38,945 bases of DNA from positions 1 to 38,945 of the forward strand of contig NZ_LZEW01000007.1 in NCBI RefSeq assembly GCF_001676155.1, given 5' to 3'. Of the stretch, positions 1-11,300 are shown piece after piece; position 1 is the first letter of the stretch, and each line of letters opens with the position of its first letter. Position numbers and translations under genes: made by a program. This stretch comes from Morganella psychrotolerans (GTDB taxonomy: Bacteria; Pseudomonadota; Gammaproteobacteria; Enterobacterales; Enterobacteriaceae). Below the pieces are notes generated by a model, which did not search any database, was not told the DNA's origin, and saw only the letters and a list, made by a program, of their open reading frames with translations.

Positions 1-84
1 GCAATGGATGATGGTCTGCGTTTCGCAATCCGTGAAGGCGGTCGTACCGTCGGCGCGGGTGTTGTAGCGAAAGTAATGAGCTAA
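1..84 (+). CDS. tuf: Elongation factor Tu, C-terminal end (partial)
   Basis: The first 27 codons before a TAA stop read AMDDGLRFAIREGG followed by RTVGAGVVAKVMS, the conserved end of domain 3 of EF-Tu. EF-Tu is the GTPase that delivers aminoacyl-tRNA to the ribosome. The gene enters from the left edge, so only its end is visible. Its position directly upstream of secE-nusG corresponds to the tufB locus of E. coli. A strong terminator follows 16 bases after the stop, so tuf ends its own transcription unit. Confidence 0.96.
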   Translation, partial: AMDDGLRFAIREGGRTVGAGVVAKVMS

Positions 85-100
85 TTACTGATGTAATCCG

Positions 101-128
101 AAAAGGGCATCAAATGATGCCCTTTTTT
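101..128 (+). terminator. Rho-independent terminator of tuf
   Basis: A perfect stem GGGCATC / GATGCCC (105-111 and 116-122) with an AAAT loop is preceded by four A and followed by six T. It lies just after the tuf stop codon and separates tuf from secE-nusG. Confidence 0.93.
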
Positions 129-148
129 CTGCGTTGTTTTATAAAGAA

Positions 149-191
149 CCTATCTCATCATTAGTTGTGCATCAACTACTGGTGAGATAGG
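149..191 (+). repeat. Long imperfect stem-loop between tuf and secE
   Basis: Outer arms CCTATCTCA (149-157) and TGAGATAGG (183-191) pair perfectly. Inner arms TAGTTG (162-167) and CAACTA (173-178) continue the helix around a five-base loop. There is no T tract, so it is not a standard terminator. It lies 25-60 bases after the tuf terminator and about 165 bases before secE. It could be a transcript-processing or stability structure, or an operator for the secE promoter. I see no tRNA gene in this gap. Confidence 0.6.
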
Positions 192-354
192 CTCTCACGC
201 AACGAATGGTGAGTCTTTCGAAGAATACGAAACTCATGCTGGATTATGACGCCAAGTCAGATACAATTGCTCCGGTCCTTAATTTTGGTCTGATTTGTTT
301 TGCAGTAGCGAGGCAAGCTGGCTAACTTATTATTTCATGGTTACAGGTTGGTTT

Positions 355-732
355 ATGAGTGCGAATAGCGAAGCTCAACAAAACGGCCGCAGTGCCGATG
401 TCGCCAAATGGTTAGTGGTTGCAGTTCTGCTGGTTGCCGCCATTGGCGGAAACTACTATTTCCGCGAATTTAACCTTGCGCTGCGTGCGCTGGCAGTCGT
501 TGTTATCATTGCATTAGCCGGTGGTATTGCACTGTGGACAACAAAAGGCAAAGCGACACTGACTTTCGCCCGTGAAGCACGGGTTGAAATGCGTAAAGTT
601 ATCTGGCCTACACGTCAGGAAACACTGCAAACAACACTTATCGTGGCAGCAGTAACAGCGGTTATGTCGTTAGTGTTATGGGGCCTTGATGGTATCCTTG
701 TCCGTCTTGTTTCCTATATAACATCCTTCTGA
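355..732 (+). CDS. secE: Preprotein translocase subunit SecE
   Basis: SecE is the small essential subunit that clamps SecY in the inner-membrane SecYEG channel for protein export. The product is 125 aa with two hydrophobic segments near residues 19-36 and 42-62, the typical gammaproteobacterial N-terminal extension. The conserved cytoplasmic amphipathic helix ([17 protein letters not shown]) and the third, essential membrane segment follow at about residues 93-121. The frame is open further upstream to 295, but ATG 355 gives the standard N-terminus MSANSEAQ, so I chose it. nusG follows after 10 bases, the usual secE-nusG pair. Confidence 0.96.
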   Translation: MSANSEAQQNGRSADVAKWLVVAVLLVAAIGGNYYFREFNLALRALAVVVIIALAGGIALWTTKGKATLTFAREARVEMRKVIWPTRQETLQTTLIVAAVTAVMSLVLWGLDGILVRLVSYITSF

Positions 733-742
733 GGTTCTAAAG

Positions 743-1288
743 ATGTCGGATTCTCCTAAAAAACGTTGGTATGTCATCCAGGCTTTCTCAGGTTTTGAGG
801 GTCGGGTTGCGCAGTCTCTGCGTGAACATATCAAAATCAACGGGATGGAAGATTCATTTGGCGAAGTCATGGTGCCAACTGAAGAAGTCGTCGAGATCCG
901 CAGTGGTCAGCGCCGTAAAAGTGAGCGCAAATTCTTCCCGGGCTATGTATTAGTTCAGATGCTGATGAACGATGCGTCCTGGCATCTGGTGCGTAACGTG
1001 CCGCGTGTAATGGGCTTTATCGGCGGAACATCTGACCGTCCTGCACCGATCAGTGATAAAGAAGTGGATGCTATCATGAACCGCTTACAAGAAGCGGGTG
1101 ATAAGCCACGTCCGAAAACACTGTTCGAGCCGGGTGAAATGGTACGTGTTTCCGATGGTCCGTTTGCTGACTTTAACGGTGTGGTTGAAGAAGTCGACTA
1201 TGAGAAGAGCCGCCTGAAAGTATCTGTTTCTATTTTTGGTCGTGCAACTCCGGTCGAACTGGATTTCAGCCAGGTCGAAAAACCGTAA
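743..1288 (+). CDS. nusG: Transcription termination/antitermination factor NusG
   Basis: NusG binds the RNA polymerase clamp through its NGN domain and links it to Rho, to NusE/S10 in antitermination complexes and to the leading ribosome through its KOW domain. The product is 181 aa, the E. coli length. The NGN domain starts at [14 protein letters not shown] near residue 6. The C-terminal KOW domain (about 127-181) contains [19 protein letters not shown]. It is co-transcribed with secE, 10 bases upstream. The promoter of the ribosomal protein operon begins about 16 bases after its stop. Confidence 0.97.
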   Translation: MSDSPKKRWYVIQAFSGFEGRVAQSLREHIKINGMEDSFGEVMVPTEEVVEIRSGQRRKSERKFFPGYVLVQMLMNDASWHLVRNVPRVMGFIGGTSDRPAPISDKEVDAIMNRLQEAGDKPRPKTLFEPGEMVRVSDGPFADFNGVVEEVDYEKSRLKVSVSIFGRATPVELDFSQVEKP

Positions 1289-1304
1289 GTGATTTTTTTC
1301 CGGC

Positions 1305-1333
1305 TTGCAAAAGCTGGGAAATTTATCTACAAT
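1305..1333 (+). promoter_or_regulatory. Sigma-70 promoter of rplKA (P-L11)
   Basis: TTGCAA (1305-1310) and TACAAT (1328-1333) are separated by exactly 17 bp. A GC-rich stretch (CGCGCC) follows the -10 element, as expected for a stringently controlled ribosomal protein promoter. The position matches the known L11 operon promoter of enterobacteria. The leader of about 95 bases before rplK is where L1 would be expected to bind for feedback control. Confidence 0.8.
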
Positions 1334-1434
1334 TTCGCGCCTTTTGTTTTTCAGAGGCTCGCGTTTTTACGCGGGCCTGTATTCATAGGGGAGCTTGGTA
1401 ACAAGCGCTATTACCCACATTGAGGATTATTTAG

Positions 1435-2571
<1,137 letters not shown>

Positions 2572-2591
2572 TATCTGCGGATAATAAGCAC

Positions 2592-2620
2592 TTTACATTG
2601 GGGTCAGGTTTCTATAGAAT
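2592..2620 (+). promoter_or_regulatory. Sigma-70 promoter of rplJL-rpoBC (P-L10)
   Basis: TTTACA (2592-2597) and TAGAAT (2615-2620) are separated by 17 bp, at the position of the E. coli L10 promoter between rplA and rplJ. The -10 region sits inside an inverted repeat: CATTGGG (2596-2602) with CCCAATG (2627-2633), and TCAG (2604-2607) with CTGA (2621-2624). The transcript should start near 2627 and carry a leader of about 270 bases. Confidence 0.7.
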
Positions 2621-2626
2621 CTGACG

Positions 2627-2894
2627 CCCAATGTTTGTTGTATTCGTCTTTGTGATTTTTATCGCAGGAACGACAACAACTAAAAGAATTTCGGTTGGAG
2701 TCCGGCCTTAATCCGGACCCCGTCCAAGACCGCAGGTGTAAGTAATTACTTAATTGTCCTGCGTAGACGGTGACAGAGCCACAAGAATTTTATTCGAGTA
2801 TTCTGCTCACCGTGTTTTAGCGCTCTTCACCTTCGGTGTTGAGTGAAGTGAGTTCCGGGGTTGTATACCCGGCTAAACCAGGAGCAAGAAGCTA
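2627..2894 (+). promoter_or_regulatory. rplJ leader with L10-L12 autoregulatory site
   Basis: This 323-base gap between rplA and rplJ holds the L10 leader. CCGTC (2720-2724) pairs with GACGG (2766-2770), and CGCAGG (2731-2736) with CCTGCG (2758-2763), leaving a purine-rich internal loop. This is the helix arrangement known for the L10-(L12)4 binding site that represses rplJ translation. The helix is capped by a perfect 14-base palindrome, TAAGTAATTACTTA (2739-2752). The last bases before the start, AGGAGCAAGAAGCTA, supply the ribosome binding site. Identification rests on position and pairing. Confidence 0.8.
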
Positions 2895-3392
2895 ATGGCA
2901 TTAAATCTTCAAGACAAACAAGCGATTGTTGCTGAAGTCAGCGAAGTTGCCAAAGGCGCGCTGTCTACAGTTGTCGCGGATTCCCGTGGTGTGACTGTAG
3001 ATAAAATGACCGGTCTGCGTAAAGCATGTCGCGAAGCTAATGTTACCGTACGCGTTGTACGTAACACCCTGCTGCGCCGTGCTGTTGAAGGTACCTCTTC
3101 TGAGTGCCTGAAAGACGTATTCGTCGGTCCTACCTTGATTGCATTTTCTCATGAACATCCGGGCGCTGCTGCTCGCCTGTTCAAAGATTTCGCGAAAGCG
3201 AACCCTGCATTCGAGATTAAAGCCGCAGCCTTTGAAGGTGAGTTCATTGCAGCGAAAGATATCGATCGCTTAGCAACACTCCCAACTTACGACGAAGCAA
3301 TTGCACGCCTGATGGCAACCATGAAAGAAGCCGCTGCAGGCAAATTGGTTCGCACTCTGGCAGCGTTACGCGATCAGAAAGAAGCTGCTTAA
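2895..3392 (+). CDS. rplJ: 50S ribosomal protein L10
   Basis: L10 anchors the L7/L12 dimers on the ribosomal stalk and, complexed with L12, represses its own messenger. The product is 165 aa, the E. coli length. The N-terminal rRNA-binding domain contains [20 protein letters not shown] and [15 protein letters not shown]. The C-terminal helix that carries the L12 dimers ends in [16 protein letters not shown]. rplL follows after 66 bases. Confidence 0.98.
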   Translation: MALNLQDKQAIVAEVSEVAKGALSTVVADSRGVTVDKMTGLRKACREANVTVRVVRNTLLRRAVEGTSSECLKDVFVGPTLIAFSHEHPGAAARLFKDFAKANPAFEIKAAAFEGEFIAAKDIDRLATLPTYDEAIARLMATMKEAAAGKLVRTLAALRDQKEAA

Positions 3393-3440
3393 TCGCTCTT
3401 TCTTTTCTTCGTTGCTTTTTAACGTATAAACTTATTCTGA

Positions 3441-3824
<384 letters not shown>

Positions 3825-3860
3825 GCCACTTTTTTTAGCAACAGCCTGAAAATGGCTGCT

Positions 3861-3891
3861 GGCTGGTGACTTATTGGTCACCAGCCTTTTT
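3861..3891 (+). terminator. rplL-rpoB attenuator (partial terminator)
   Basis: Arms GGCTGGTGAC (3861-3870) and GTCACCAGCC (3877-3886) form a perfect 10-bp stem with a 6-base loop followed by TTTTT. In E. coli a leaky terminator at this place lets only part of the transcripts reach rpoBC, which sets polymerase subunits below ribosomal proteins. The position here argues for the same role. Confidence 0.9.
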
Positions 3892-4171
3892 GCGCTAATG
3901 CGCACGCACGTGTTTTTGGGATAGCAACTGTGCTATCTGACACCTGCGAACTCTCCGAATACTCTTTGCTATTGACGACTTAATATACTGTGTTGACGAC
4001 TACGATCCGCTCGGGTAGCTCGGTAGTCAGCTGCGCAATGAAATGATTTAAGGGTAACTGCAATAAGTATCAGCAGAAAATGTTCCATTTTCTGTCCTAA
4101 TTAGATAGTTGTAGCGACTGCCGTTTGTAACAGGCAGGTCGGGTCACTGATCAAGCGAGCTGAGGAACCCT
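3892..4171 (+). promoter_or_regulatory. rplL-rpoB intergenic leader with processing hairpins
   Basis: This gap holds no gene but several structures. GATAGCA/TGCTATC (3920-3926 and 3931-3937) is a perfect 7-bp stem. CAGAAAATG (4074-4082) and CATTTTCTG (4086-4094) form a perfect 9-bp stem with a 3-base loop. CTGCC/GGCAG pair at 4118-4122 and 4133-4137. In E. coli this interval is cut by RNase III, so the helices are candidates for that site. TTGACGACT occurs twice, at 3972 and 3993, 21 bases apart. TTGACG is -35-like, but I cannot pair either copy with a convincing -10. Confidence 0.55.
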
Positions 4172-7100
4172 ATGGTTTACTCCTATACCGAGAAGAAACG
4201 TATTCGTAAGGATTTTGGTAAGCGTCCGCAAGTACTGGACATTCCCTATCTCCTTTCTATTCAGCTGGATTCATTCCAGAAATTCATCGAACTCGATCCG
4301 GATGGCCAGAATGGCTTAGAAGCCGCATTCCGTTCCGTTTTCCCGATTCAGAGCTACAGTGGTAATGCTGAACTGCAATATGTCAGCTTCCGTCTGGGTG
4401 AGCCGGTATTTGACGTTAAAGAGTGTCAAATCCGCGGTGTTACCTTTTCAGCACCACTGCGCGTAAAACTGCGTCTGGTTATTTACGAGCGTGAAGCGCC
4501 GGAAGGCACAGTTAAAGATATTAAAGAACAAGAAGTTTACATGGGCGAAATTCCGCTCATGACCGATAACGGAACGTTCGTCATCAACGGTACTGAGCGT
4601 GTTATCGTTTCTCAGTTACACCGTAGCCCGGGCGTGTTCTTTGACAGTGACAAAGGTAAAACACACTCTTCCGGTAAAGTGCTGTATAACGCACGTATTA
4701 TCCCTTACCGCGGCTCATGGCTGGACTTCGAATTCGATCCTAAAGACAACTTATTTGTCCGTATCGACCGTCGTCGTAAATTACCTGCGTCTATTATCCT
4801 GCGTGCAATGAATTTCAGCACGGAAGATATTCTGAACCTGTTCTTCGACAAAACCACGTTCGAAATCAGCAATAATAAACTGATTATGACTCTCGTTCCT
4901 GAGCGTCTGCGCGGTGAAACTGCTTCTTTTGATATCGAAGCGAACGGAAAAGTTTATATCGAAAAAGGACGCCGTATTACTGCGCGTCATATCCGTCAGC
5001 TTGAAAAAGAAGAAATCACTAAGATCGAAGTACCTGTTGAATACATCGCAGGGAAAGTGGTTGCGCGTGATTACATCGATACAGCGACCGGTGAGTTAAT
5101 TTGTGCGGCTAACATGGAAATGTCTCTGGATCTGCTGGCACGTCTCAGCCAGTCCGGTCACAAAACCATTGATACGCTGTTCACCAACGACCTGGATCAC
5201 GGCGCTTACATGTCAGAAACTCTGCGTGTGGACCCAACCAGCGATCGTTTAAGTGCACTGGTAGAAATCTACCGTATGATGCGCCCTGGTGAGCCGCCAA
5301 CCCGTGAAGCTGCCGAAAATCTGTTTGAAAATCTGTTCTTCTCAGAAGATCGTTACGATCTCTCTGCAGTAGGCCGGATGAAGTTCAACCGTTCACTGAG
5401 TCGTGAAGATTCTGATGGCTCAGGTATTCTGAGCAAAAAAGACATCACCGATGTGATGCAGAAACTGATCGAGATCCGTAACGGCCGTGGTGAAGTGGAT
5501 GATATCGACCACTTAGGTAACCGTCGTATCCGTTCTGTCGGTGAAATGGCTGAAAACCAGTTCCGTGTAGGTCTGGTACGTGTTGAGCGTGCAGTGAAAG
5601 AGCGTCTGTCCCTGGGCGATCTTGATAATCTGATGCCTCAGGACATGATCAACGCCAAGCCAATTTCTGCTGCGGTAAAAGAGTTCTTTGGTTCCAGCCA
5701 GCTGTCTCAGTTTATGGACCAGAACAACCCGTTATCAGAAATTACGCACAAACGCCGTATCTCCGCGTTAGGCCCGGGCGGTCTGACCCGTGAGCGTGCA
5801 GGCTTTGAAGTGCGCGACGTTCATCCTACGCACTACGGTCGTGTTTGTCCTATCGAGACCCCTGAAGGTCCGAACATCGGTCTGATCAACTCCTTATCTG
5901 TTTATGCACAGACAAACGAATATGGTTTCCTGGAAACCCCGTACCGTTTAGTGCGTGAAGATGTTGTGACTGATGAGATTCATTATCTGTCTGCAATTGA
6001 AGAAGGTAACTTCATCATTGCTCAGGCAAATACCGTTTTAGATGACGATGGTCACTTTGTTGATGAACTGATTACCTGCCGTAACAGAGGTGAGTCCAGC
6101 TTATTCAGCCGCGACCAGGTTCAGTATATGGACGTTTCCACCCAGCAGATCGTTTCTGTGGGTGCGTCACTGATCCCATTCCTGGAACACGATGATGCCA
6201 ACCGTGCATTGATGGGTGCGAACATGCAACGTCAGGCGGTTCCGACTCTGCGCGCTGACAAGCCGCTGGTTGGTACTGGTATGGAACGCGCTGTTGCGGT
6301 TGACTCCGGCGTAACCGCTGTTGCCAAACGTGGTGGTACGGTTCAGTACGTTGATGCATCACGTATCGTTATTAAAGTTAATGATGAAGAGATGTATGCC
6401 GGCGAAGCAGGTATCGACATCTATAGTCTGACTAAATATACCCGTTCTAACCAGAACACCTGTATCAACCAGACTCCTTGCGTTTCGCTGGGTGAGCCTG
6501 TTGAACGCGGTGATGTGCTGGCAGATGGTCCGTCCACCGATCTGGGTGAACTGGCGCTGGGTCAGAACATGCGCGTGGCATTTATGCCATGGAACGGTTA
6601 CAACTTCGAAGACTCCATCCTCGTGTCCGAGCGTGTTGTTCAGGAAGACCGTTTCACCACTATCCACATTCAGGAACTGGCTTGTGTGTCCCGTGACACC
6701 AAACTGGGGCCGGAAGAGATCACTGCTGATATCCCGAACGTGGGTGAAGCGGCTCTCTCCAAACTGGATGAGTCCGGTATCGTGTATATCGGTGCGGAAG
6801 TGAAAGGCGGCGATATTCTTGTGGGTAAAGTGACACCAAAAGGTGAAACACAATTAACCCCGGAAGAGAAACTGCTGCGTGCTATCTTCGGTGAAAAAGC
6901 CTCTGACGTGAAAGATTCGTCACTGCGTGTACCGAACGGCGTGTCCGGTACCATTATCGACGTACAGGTCTTTACCCGCGATGGCGTGGAAAAAGATAAA
7001 CGTGCGCTCGAAATCGAAGAAATGCAACTGCGTGATGTGAAGAAAGACCTCACAGAAGAGTTACAGATTCTCGAAGCCGGCCTGTTTTATCGTATTCGTT

Positions 7101-8200
7101 CTGTCCTGGTAAGCGGCGGAATGGAAGCGGATAAACTGGACAAACTGCCGCGTGAGCGTTGGTTAGAACTGGCACTGACTGATGAAGAAAAACAGAATCA
7201 GTTAGAGCAGTTGGCTGAACAGTATGACGAACTGAAATCTGTGTTCGCTAAGAAACTGGAAGCGAAACGTCGCAAAATCACTCAGGGCGATGACCTGGCA
7301 CCGGGCGTGCTGAAAATCGTCAAAGTGTATCTGGCCGTGAAACGTCAGATCCAGCCTGGTGATAAAATGGCGGGTCGTCACGGTAATAAAGGGGTTATCT
7401 CAAAAATTAACCCTATCGAAGATATGCCATACGATGAAAACGGTAACCCTGTTGACCTCGTGCTGAATCCGCTGGGCGTACCATCACGTATGAACATCGG
7501 TCAGATTCTGGAAACCCATCTGGGTATGGCTGCGAAAGGCATCGGCGATAAAATCAATAAGATGCTGAAAGAGCAGCAGGACATCGCGAAATTACGCGGT
7601 TTCATCCAGAAAGCTTATGACCTGGGTAATGACCCGCGTCAGAAAGTCGATCTGAACACCTTCAGTGATGAAGAAGTGCTGCGTCTGGCAGAGAACCTGA
7701 AAAAAGGTATGCCGACTGCAACACCGGTATTTGACGGCGCGAAAGAGCAGGAAATCAAAGAGTTACTGACTCTGGCTGATTTACCGACGTCCGGTCAGAT
7801 TACCTTGTTTGATGGTCGTACCGGTGAGCGTTTTGAGCGTCAGGTTACTGTCGGCTATATGTACATGCTGAAACTTAACCACTTGGTTGATGACAAAATG
7901 CATGCGCGTTCTACCGGTTCTTACAGCCTGGTTACTCAGCAGCCGCTGGGTGGTAAGGCGCAGTTCGGTGGTCAGCGTTTCGGGGAGATGGAAGTGTGGG
8001 CACTGGAAGCATACGGTGCCGCTTATACCCTCCAGGAGATGCTGACAGTGAAATCGGATGATGTTAACGGTCGTACGAAGATGTATAAAAACATCGTCGA
8101 CGGCAGTCATCAGATGGAACCGGGCATGCCGGAGTCTTTCAACGTATTGCTGAAAGAAATCCGTTCACTCGGTATCAATATCGAGCTGGAAGACGAGTAA
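4172..8200 (+). CDS. rpoB: DNA-directed RNA polymerase subunit beta
   Basis: The beta subunit forms one pincer of RNA polymerase and part of the active centre, and it is the rifampicin target. The product is 1342 aa, identical in length to E. coli RpoB, and the start [19 protein letters not shown] is conserved. The rifampicin region (507-533) keeps the susceptible residues Q513, D516, H526, R529 and S531. [15 protein letters not shown] near residue 1063 and the C-terminal [26 protein letters not shown] clamp-anchor segment are present. It lies downstream of the attenuator and is followed by rpoC after 111 bases. Confidence 0.99.
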   Translation: MVYSYTEKKRIRKDFGKRPQVLDIPYLLSIQLDSFQKFIELDPDGQNGLEAAFRSVFPIQSYSGNAELQYVSFRLGEPVFDVKECQIRGVTFSAPLRVKLRLVIYEREAPEGTVKDIKEQEVYMGEIPLMTDNGTFVINGTERVIVSQLHRSPGVFFDSDKGKTHSSGKVLYNARIIPYRGSWLDFEFDPKDNLFVRIDRRRKLPASIILRAMNFSTEDILNLFFDKTTFEISNNKLIMTLVPERLRGETASFDIEANGKVYIEKGRRITARHIRQLEKEEITKIEVPVEYIAGKVVARDYIDTATGELICAANMEMSLDLLARLSQSGHKTIDTLFTNDLDHGAYMSETLRVDPTSDRLSALVEIYRMMRPGEPPTREAAENLFENLFFSEDRYDLSAVGRMKFNRSLSREDSDGSGILSKKDITDVMQKLIEIRNGRGEVDDIDHLGNRRIRSVGEMAENQFRVGLVRVERAVKERLSLGDLDNLMPQDMINAKPISAAVKEFFGSSQLSQFMDQNNPLSEITHKRRISALGPGGLTRERAGFEVRDVHPTHYGRVCPIETPEGPNIGLINSLSVYAQTNEYGFLETPYRLVREDVVTDEIHYLSAIEEGNFIIAQANTVLDDDGHFVDELITCRNRGESSLFSRDQVQYMDVSTQQIVSVGASLIPFLEHDDANRALMGANMQRQAVPTLRADKPLVGTGMERAVAVDSGVTAVAKRGGTVQYVDASRIVIKVNDEEMYAGEAGIDIYSLTKYTRSNQNTCINQTPCVSLGEPVERGDVLADGPSTDLGELALGQNMRVAFMPWNGYNFEDSILVSERVVQEDRFTTIHIQELACVSRDTKLGPEEITADIPNVGEAALSKLDESGIVYIGAEVKGGDILVGKVTPKGETQLTPEEKLLRAIFGEKASDVKDSSLRVPNGVSGTIIDVQVFTRDGVEKDKRALEIEEMQLRDVKKDLTEELQILEAGLFYRIRSVLVSGGMEADKLDKLPRERWLELALTDEEKQNQLEQLAEQYDELKSVFAKKLEAKRRKITQGDDLAPGVLKIVKVYLAVKRQIQPGDKMAGRHGNKGVISKINPIEDMPYDENGNPVDLVLNPLGVPSRMNIGQILETHLGMAAKGIGDKINKMLKEQQDIAKLRGFIQKAYDLGNDPRQKVDLNTFSDEEVLRLAENLKKGMPTATPVFDGAKEQEIKELLTLADLPTSGQITLFDGRTGERFERQVTVGYMYMLKLNHLVDDKMHARSTGSYSLVTQQPLGGKAQFGGQRFGEMEVWALEAYGAAYTLQEMLTVKSDDVNGRTKMYKNIVDGSHQMEPGMPESFNVLLKEIRSLGINIELEDE

Positions 8201-8211
8201 TTGCCGTTGTG

Positions 8212-8235
8212 GCTGCCCGCATCTGAGCGGGCAGC
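8212..8235 (+). repeat. Stem-loop between rpoB and rpoC
   Basis: GCTGCCCGC (8212-8220) and GCGGGCAGC (8227-8235) form a perfect 9-bp GC-rich stem with a 6-base loop. No T run follows, so it should not stop transcription. It may protect or process the messenger between the two large genes. Confidence 0.7.
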
Positions 8236-8311
8236 ACCAGTAAATCTGGTTTAAGGGACAGGCAGTATTATTTGCTTGTCTCACAGGTCTAACTCCGACA
8301 GGAGCCATTTC

Positions 8312-11300
8312 GTGAAAGACTTATTAAAGTTTCTGAAAGCACAAAGCAAGACCGAAGAGTTTGGTGCGATCAAAATTGGTCTGGCCTCACCTGACATGAT
8401 TCGTTCATGGTCATTTGGTGAAGTGAAAAAGCCGGAAACCATTAACTACCGTACGTTCAAACCTGAACGTGACGGGCTTTTCTGTGCGCGAATTTTCGGG
8501 CCGGTAAAAGATTACGAATGTTTGTGCGGTAAGTACAAACGTCTGAAGCACCGTGGTGTGATTTGTGAGAAATGTGGTGTTGAAGTGACCCAGACTAAAG
8601 TGCGTCGTGAGCGCATGGGTCACATCGAACTGGCATCACCTACTGCACACATCTGGTTCTTAAAATCACTGCCATCCCGTATCGGTTTACTGCTCGATAT
8701 GCCGCTGCGTGATATTGAACGTGTCCTGTACTTTGAATCTTATGTTGTTGTTGAAGGCGGGATGACCAGCCTTGAGCGCAGCCAGATTCTGACTGAAGAA
8801 CAGTACCTGGACGCTCTGGAAGAGTTCGGTGATGAATTCGACGCGAAAATGGGTGCGGAAGCCATCCAGGCCTTGCTTAAAGCAATGGATCTGGAACAGG
8901 AAGTCGAAAACCTGCGTGAAGAACTGAACGAAACCAATTCAGAAACCAAACGTAAGAAACTGACTAAACGCATCAAACTGTTAGAAGCCTTTATCCAGTC
9001 CGGCAACAAGCCTGAGTGGATGATCCTGACAGTTCTGCCGGTATTACCACCGGATCTGCGTCCGTTAGTACCACTCGACGGCGGTCGCTTTGCGACGTCA
9101 GATCTGAACGATCTGTACCGTCGTGTGATCAACCGTAATAACCGTCTGAAACGCCTGCTGGATCTGGCTGCACCTGACATCATCGTACGTAACGAAAAAC
9201 GTATGTTGCAGGAAGCGGTTGATGCACTGTTAGATAATGGTCGTCGTGGTCGTGCTATCACCGGCTCTAACAAGCGTCCGCTGAAATCACTGGCAGACAT
9301 GATCAAAGGTAAACAAGGTCGTTTCCGTCAGAACCTGCTCGGTAAGCGTGTTGACTACTCCGGTCGTTCTGTAATCACCGTAGGTCCGTACCTGCGTCTG
9401 CATCAGTGCGGTCTGCCTAAGAAAATGGCACTGGAGCTGTTCAAACCGTTCATCTACGGCAAGCTGGAACTGCGTGGTCTTGCTACCACCATCAAAGCTG
9501 CCAAGAAAATGGTTGAGCGCGAAGAGTCCGTTGTATGGGATATCCTGGATGAAGTTATCCGCGAGCACCCGGTTCTCCTGAACCGTGCGCCGACACTTCA
9601 CCGTCTGGGTATTCAGGCGTTCGAGCCTATCCTTATCGAAGGTAAAGCTATCCAGTTACACCCACTCGTTTGTGCGGCATACAACGCCGACTTCGATGGT
9701 GACCAGATGGCGGTTCACGTCCCTCTGACCCTGGAAGCACAGCTCGAAGCCCGTGCCCTGATGATGTCTACAAACAACATCCTGTCACCGGCAAGCGGCG
9801 ATCCGATTATCGTACCTTCTCAGGACGTTGTTCTGGGCCTGTACTACATGACCCGTGACTGTGTTAACGCCCCGGGCGAAGGCATGGTACTTAACGGTTC
9901 AACAGAAGCTGAGCGTGTTTACCGTTCCGGCCATGCTTCACTGCATGCGCGCGTGAAAGTCCGTATCACTGAAGAAGTGAAAGACGGTGAAGGTAATATT
10001 ACGAAGCAAACAAGCCTGGTTGATACCACTGTCGGCCGTGCCATTTTATGGCGTATCGTTCCGCGTGGTCTGCCTTTCTCATTGGTTAACCAACCACTGG
10101 GTAAGAAAGCAATCTCTAAAATGCTGAATACTTGTTACCGTATTCTGGGCATGAAACCGACCGTTATTTTTGCTGACCAAATCATGTACACCGGTTTTGC
10201 TTACGCTGCCCGTTCAGGTGCATCTGTTGGTATCGATGACATGGTTATTCCTGAGAAGAAAGCAGGAATTATCGCGGAAGCGGAAGCGGAAGTGGCAGAA
10301 ATCCAGCAGCAATTCCAGTCAGGTCTGGTTACTGCCGGCGAACGTTACAACAAGGTTATCGATATCTGGGCTGCAGCAAACGAACGTGTTGCTAAAGCGA
10401 TGATGGAAAACCTGTCAACGGAAACCGTGATTAACCGTGACGGCGAAGAAGAACAACAGGTTTCTTTCAACAGCATCTATATGATGGCCGACTCAGGTGC
10501 GCGTGGTTCTGCTGCACAGATTCGTCAGCTGGCCGGTATGCGTGGTCTGATGGCGAAACCGGATGGTTCCATCATCGAAACGCCAATCACCGCGAACTTC
10601 CGTGAAGGTCTTGACGTACTCCAGTACTTCATTTCAACGCACGGTGCGCGTAAAGGTCTGGCGGATACCGCACTGAAAACAGCGAACTCCGGTTATCTGA
10701 CACGTCGTCTGGTTGACGTCGCGCAGGATCTGGTTATCACTGAAGATGACTGTGGTACGCACGAAGGTATCATGATGTCGCCGGTTATCGAGGGTGGTGA
10801 TGTTAAAGAACCACTGCGTGATCGCGTTCTGGGCCGTGTGGCTGCAGAAGACATCCTGAAACCGGGTACCGCGGATATTCTTATCCCGCGTAACACCCTG
10901 CTTCATGAAAAACAGTGTGATCTGTTAGAAGAGAACTCTGTAGACATCGTGAAAGTGCGTTCTGTGGTAAGTTGCGAAACTGACTTCGGTGTGTGTGCCA
11001 AGTGCTACGGTCGTGACCTGGCGCGCGGTCATATCATCAACTCAGGTGAAGCCGTTGGTGTTATTGCAGCACAGTCAATCGGTGAGCCGGGTACACAGTT
11101 AACAATGCGTACGTTCCACATCGGTGGTGCGGCATCCCGTGCTGCTGCTGAGTCCAGCATTCAGGTCCGTAATACCGGTACACTGAAACTGTTCAACGCT
11201 AAGCTGATTGGTAACACCGCAGGTAAACTGGTTGTCACTTCCCGTAATACCGAACTGCGTCTGGTTGATGAATTCGGTCGTACCAAAGAGAGCTATAAAG

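Noticed and set aside
295-354. Upstream extension of secE
   Set aside because: The frame is open but adds 20 residues absent from SecE proteins; ATG 355 gives the family N-terminus.
85-354. tRNA gene between tuf and secE
   Set aside because: No cloverleaf or CCA-ended acceptor stem could be found; the hairpin there is a simple stem-loop.
4172-8200. Rifampicin-resistance substitutions in rpoB
   Set aside because: All classical positions in residues 507-533 carry the susceptible residues.
8276-8311. Upstream extension of rpoC
   Set aside because: It adds 12 non-conserved residues; GTG 8312 has a good ribosome binding site and gives the exact family length.
8740-9306. 188-aa open frame antisense to rpoC, and similar long antisense frames in thi, pur and chemoreceptor genes
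   Set aside because: They follow the codon pattern of the real gene on the other strand and show no recognisable protein features.
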